Shown: positions 41,980 through 43,908 of the stretch, one piece after another | Position numbering within the stretch: the stretch's first letter is position 1 | Layout of the letters: each line of letters opens with the position of its first letter | From: Streptomyces albospinus | GTDB lineage: Bacteria; Actinomycetota; Actinomycetes; Streptomycetales; Streptomycetaceae | NCBI RefSeq assembly: GCF_014648695.1 | Contig: NZ_BMRP01000051.1 | Coordinates: 1 to 43,908 of the forward strand | Length of the DNA: 43,908 nt | Direction: 5' to 3' | Translations under genes and position numbers: made by a program | Notes under the pieces: model-generated | What the model saw: the letters and a program-made list of their open reading frames with translations, nothing else | The model's database searches: none | Told to the model about the DNA's origin: nothing

Positions 41980-43026
41980 ATGAGTACCCCTGGTATACCG
42001 CCGGAGCCCGGCCGCACCTCTATGACTCGGGATGCGCCCCCGTTCGACCCGGAACTGAGCGTGGCTCTTGAGGCGTTGGGGGACGAGGCGAGGAAGCCGT
42101 TCACCCGGGAGAACCTTGCCGCCCGGCAGAAGCAGGATGCTGCGGCCCGGCCCAGGCCGACAGTCCGGGACCTCCAGGCCGACGGCCGCTTCGAGGTGGC
42201 CGAGCTGCGCGTGCCGGCAGCGCCGGGCGAGCACGACATCACGCTCGTCAGCGCACGGCCCGCAGGCATCGCCGGACCGCTGCCGCTGCTGTACTACATG
42301 CACGGCGGCGGAATGATCGCGGGCAACGCGTGGTCCGTACTTCCGCGGCTGCTCCGGGAATGGGCTCTCACACTGGAGTTGGCCGTCGTCTCCGTCGAGT
42401 ACCGGTTGGCGCCTCAGGCGCAGTACCCCGGACCGGTCGAGGACTGTTACGCCGGATTCGTCTGGGTGACTGAGCACGCGGCCCGACTGGGCATCGACGC
42501 GGACCGCATCATCATCGGAGGAAAGAGCGCCGGCGGCGGACTCGCCGCGGCACTCGCCCTGCTCACCCGTGACCGAGGCGGACCCACACCGATCGGTCAA
42601 CTGCTCCTGTGCCCGATGCTCGACGACCGCAACAACACCTTCTCCGGTCACCAGATGGCCGGCCTCGACACCTGGGACCGAACCTCCAACGCAACCGCGT
42701 GGCAGGCGCTGCTGGGCGACCTGTACGGCGCTGCGGACCTCCCGCCCTACGCGGCTCCAGCTCGCGCCACGGATCTGTCCAAGCTACCCCCGGCCTACAT
42801 CGAGGTCGGGTCGGCCGAGACCCTCAGGGACGAGGACGTGGCCTATGCCCAGGCGATCTGGCAGGCCGGCGGCCAAGCCGAACTGCACGTATGGCCCGGA
42901 GCCTTTCACGGCTTCGACACCTTTGCGCCGCAGGCAGCTCTCAGCCAGGACGCCCGCAACGCCCGTTCCCACTGGCTTCGGCGCATCCTCACACAGTCCG
43001 ACGCGAGCAGCGGGCCTGCCTGCTGA
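41980..43026 (+). CDS. Alpha/beta hydrolase of the hormone-sensitive-lipase family
   Basis: 348 residues from ATG at 41980; ATG at 42022 is the main alternative (334 residues). The oxyanion motif YMHGGGMIAGN, nucleophile Ser183 in GKSAGGG, and later acid and His (SAETLRDEDVAYA, WPGAFHGFD) mark it as an HSL-type esterase. The N-terminal cap helix region (FDPELSVALEAL) is present, and no signal peptide is seen. It cleaves acyl esters of small lipophilic compounds. It appears to stand alone. Confidence 0.87.
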   Translation: MSTPGIPPEPGRTSMTRDAPPFDPELSVALEALGDEARKPFTRENLAARQKQDAAARPRPTVRDLQADGRFEVAELRVPAAPGEHDITLVSARPAGIAGPLPLLYYMHGGGMIAGNAWSVLPRLLREWALTLELAVVSVEYRLAPQAQYPGPVEDCYAGFVWVTEHAARLGIDADRIIIGGKSAGGGLAAALALLTRDRGGPTPIGQLLLCPMLDDRNNTFSGHQMAGLDTWDRTSNATAWQALLGDLYGAADLPPYAAPARATDLSKLPPAYIEVGSAETLRDEDVAYAQAIWQAGGQAELHVWPGAFHGFDTFAPQAALSQDARNARSHWLRRILTQSDASSGPAC

Positions 43027-43149
43027 GCACGTTACGGGCGCCCGGGAGTTGGAAATCCGTCGCTCTCCTTCTGCACCTGCCGGCCGGATGACGTGGCGCT
43101 CTGCTTGCCTGCGTTGGTGATGAATCCCAGGGCGGACCCCGAGTTCGGT

Positions 43150-43263
43150 CTTCTCGTGCGCGCTTCGTTGCCGTGGCTTCTTGAGTCGGCGGGGCACGGT
43201 CTTGATCTTGTCGAGGTGTTCGTACACCGTGGAACGGGGCACGCCGAACAGGTCGGCGAATGT
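43150..43263 (-). pseudogene. C-terminal scrap of a serine resolvase/invertase
   Basis: The minus strand reads TFADLFGVPRSTVYEHLDKI, then KTVPRRLKKPRQR, matching the C-terminal HTH of small serine recombinases (..A..FGV.R.TVY.HL.). No catalytic domain is found upstream; that DNA is the start of the isochorismatase-like gene. Confidence 0.55.
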
Positions 43264-43289
43264 TCCCCAGTGAAGAAGGGACAGCAATC

Positions 43290-43853
43290 ATGGCCAACAG
43301 CGCCCTCCTCGTGATGGACGTCCAGCGGGACATCATGGAAATCGCGGACGGCGATTCCGGATATCTGCTGCGCCTGCGCAGAGCGATCGACGGTGCCCGG
43401 GCGGCAGGCATCCCCGTGATCTACGTGGTCATCGGGTTGCGCCCGGGCTGTCCGGAGGTCAGTACCCGTAACAGGGTGCTCACCGCGGCCGTGCGGGAAG
43501 GACTGTTCACCGAGGGGGACCCCGGTACGGAGATCCACCACGACATCGCGCCCCGGGAGGGCGATGTCGTGGTCACCAAGAGGCGCGGAAGCGCGTTCTC
43601 GGGCAGCGATCTCGACCTGGTGCTCAGGGGCCGTGGCATCGACAGCCTTGTTCTCACCGGCATCGCCACCAGCGGTGTAGTGCTCTACACCCTGTGCCAA
43701 GCCAACGACCTGGACTTCGGCCTCACCGTCCTGTCGGATGTCTGCCTCGACACCGACCCCGAGGTGCATCGGACCCTCACGGAGAAGTTGTTCCCGCAGT
43801 GGGCAGATGTCGTGACCGTCGAGGAATGGCTCAAGGACATCGCTCCCTTCTAG
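43290..43853 (+). CDS. Isochorismatase-like (cysteine hydrolase superfamily) protein lacking the Cys
   Basis: 187 residues from ATG at 43290 after GAAGGGACAG. The fold signatures are clear: ALLVMDVQRDIME with the catalytic Asp, VVVTKRRGSAFSGSDLDLVL with the catalytic Lys, and LVLTGIATSGVVLYTLCQAND. In that last motif the usual nucleophilic Cys (T[ND]xC) is replaced by Val. Isochorismatases such as PhzD also lack this Cys and hydrolyse a vinyl ether; nicotinamidases and carbamoylases need it. So amidase activity is unlikely. Substrate unknown. Confidence 0.85.
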   Translation: MANSALLVMDVQRDIMEIADGDSGYLLRLRRAIDGARAAGIPVIYVVIGLRPGCPEVSTRNRVLTAAVREGLFTEGDPGTEIHHDIAPREGDVVVTKRRGSAFSGSDLDLVLRGRGIDSLVLTGIATSGVVLYTLCQANDLDFGLTVLSDVCLDTDPEVHRTLTEKLFPQWADVVTVEEWLKDIAPF

Positions 43854-43908
43854 TAGTGCTTGGTCAGGTTGATCTTGGTGGTGCGTGTCCTTCTGTCGCT
43901 GTGTGCGT

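Noticed and set aside
41844..42071. 75-codon frame behind GAGGAG before the HSL-type hydrolase
   Set aside because: Overlaps the hydrolase in another frame and its tail is plainly a shadow; the ribosome site may be coincidental.
1..43908. CRISPR array, rRNA or tRNA genes
   Set aside because: No regularly spaced repeats beyond the short ones listed, and no tRNA-like cloverleaf or rRNA signature seen while reading.

Overview
The window is high-GC actinobacterial DNA, almost certainly from a Streptomyces or close relative. Evidence for this is the G/C-biased third positions, frequent GTG/TTG starts, Streptomyces-type small families (DUF6230, DUF6114), a divergent Fur/KatG pair, a nitrate reductase fused to a flavoprotein reductase, and an F420-type reductase. 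Many decayed insertion sequences and half-deleted genes suggest a fluid region such as a chromosome arm. I see no rRNA, tRNA or CRISPR array. All family calls come from reading motifs; no database search was run.

Layout. 1-9.1 kb: the end of an amino-acid permease with a strong terminator, an FUSC-type membrane protein, a self-contained NAD(P)H nitrate reductase behind a candidate GlnR site, and an unknown protein. 9.4-14.6 kb: a GAF/SpoIIE phosphatase, then relics (collapsed IS21, tail of a flavin monooxygenase, methyltransferase scrap, XRE scrap, ISL3 scrap) around an intact gpsA. 14.6-20.6 kb: Fur-type regulator, katG, an internally deleted P450, a PTP-like phosphatase lipoprotein and a decayed secreted protein.

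20.8-27.1 kb: a compact set of genes that may make and handle an isoprenoid lipid: DUF6230, DUF6114 and a small secreted protein (overlapping starts and stops), a cis-prenyltransferase, a PAP2-type phosphatase, a P450, a GMC oxidoreductase with a Cys cluster, and a deazaflavin-type reductase. 27.1-29.7 kb: a TetR regulator with two identical-architecture operators, an alpha/beta hydrolase and a truncated MFS transporter, bracketed by two inverted-repeat elements that share the same end sequence.

29.9-31.4 kb: a promoter, two very small genes and a PCMT-family methyltransferase, which looks like a minimal RiPP locus of the aspartimide-forming kind. 31.5-37.1 kb: an AsnC regulator coupled to a small ORF, an LCMT-like methyltransferase, a secreted phospholipase-D-like protein, a small lipoprotein and a glutathionylspermidine-synthase-like ATP-grasp enzyme. 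37.2-43.9 kb: an IS5 relic, a ribbon-helix-helix/VOC/methyltransferase operon with an 8-bp tandem-repeat operator, an ICMT-like membrane methyltransferase, PucR and SGNH-hydrolase pseudogenes that both lost their 5' ends at one junction, an HSL-type hydrolase, a resolvase scrap and an isochorismatase-like protein lacking the usual cysteine.
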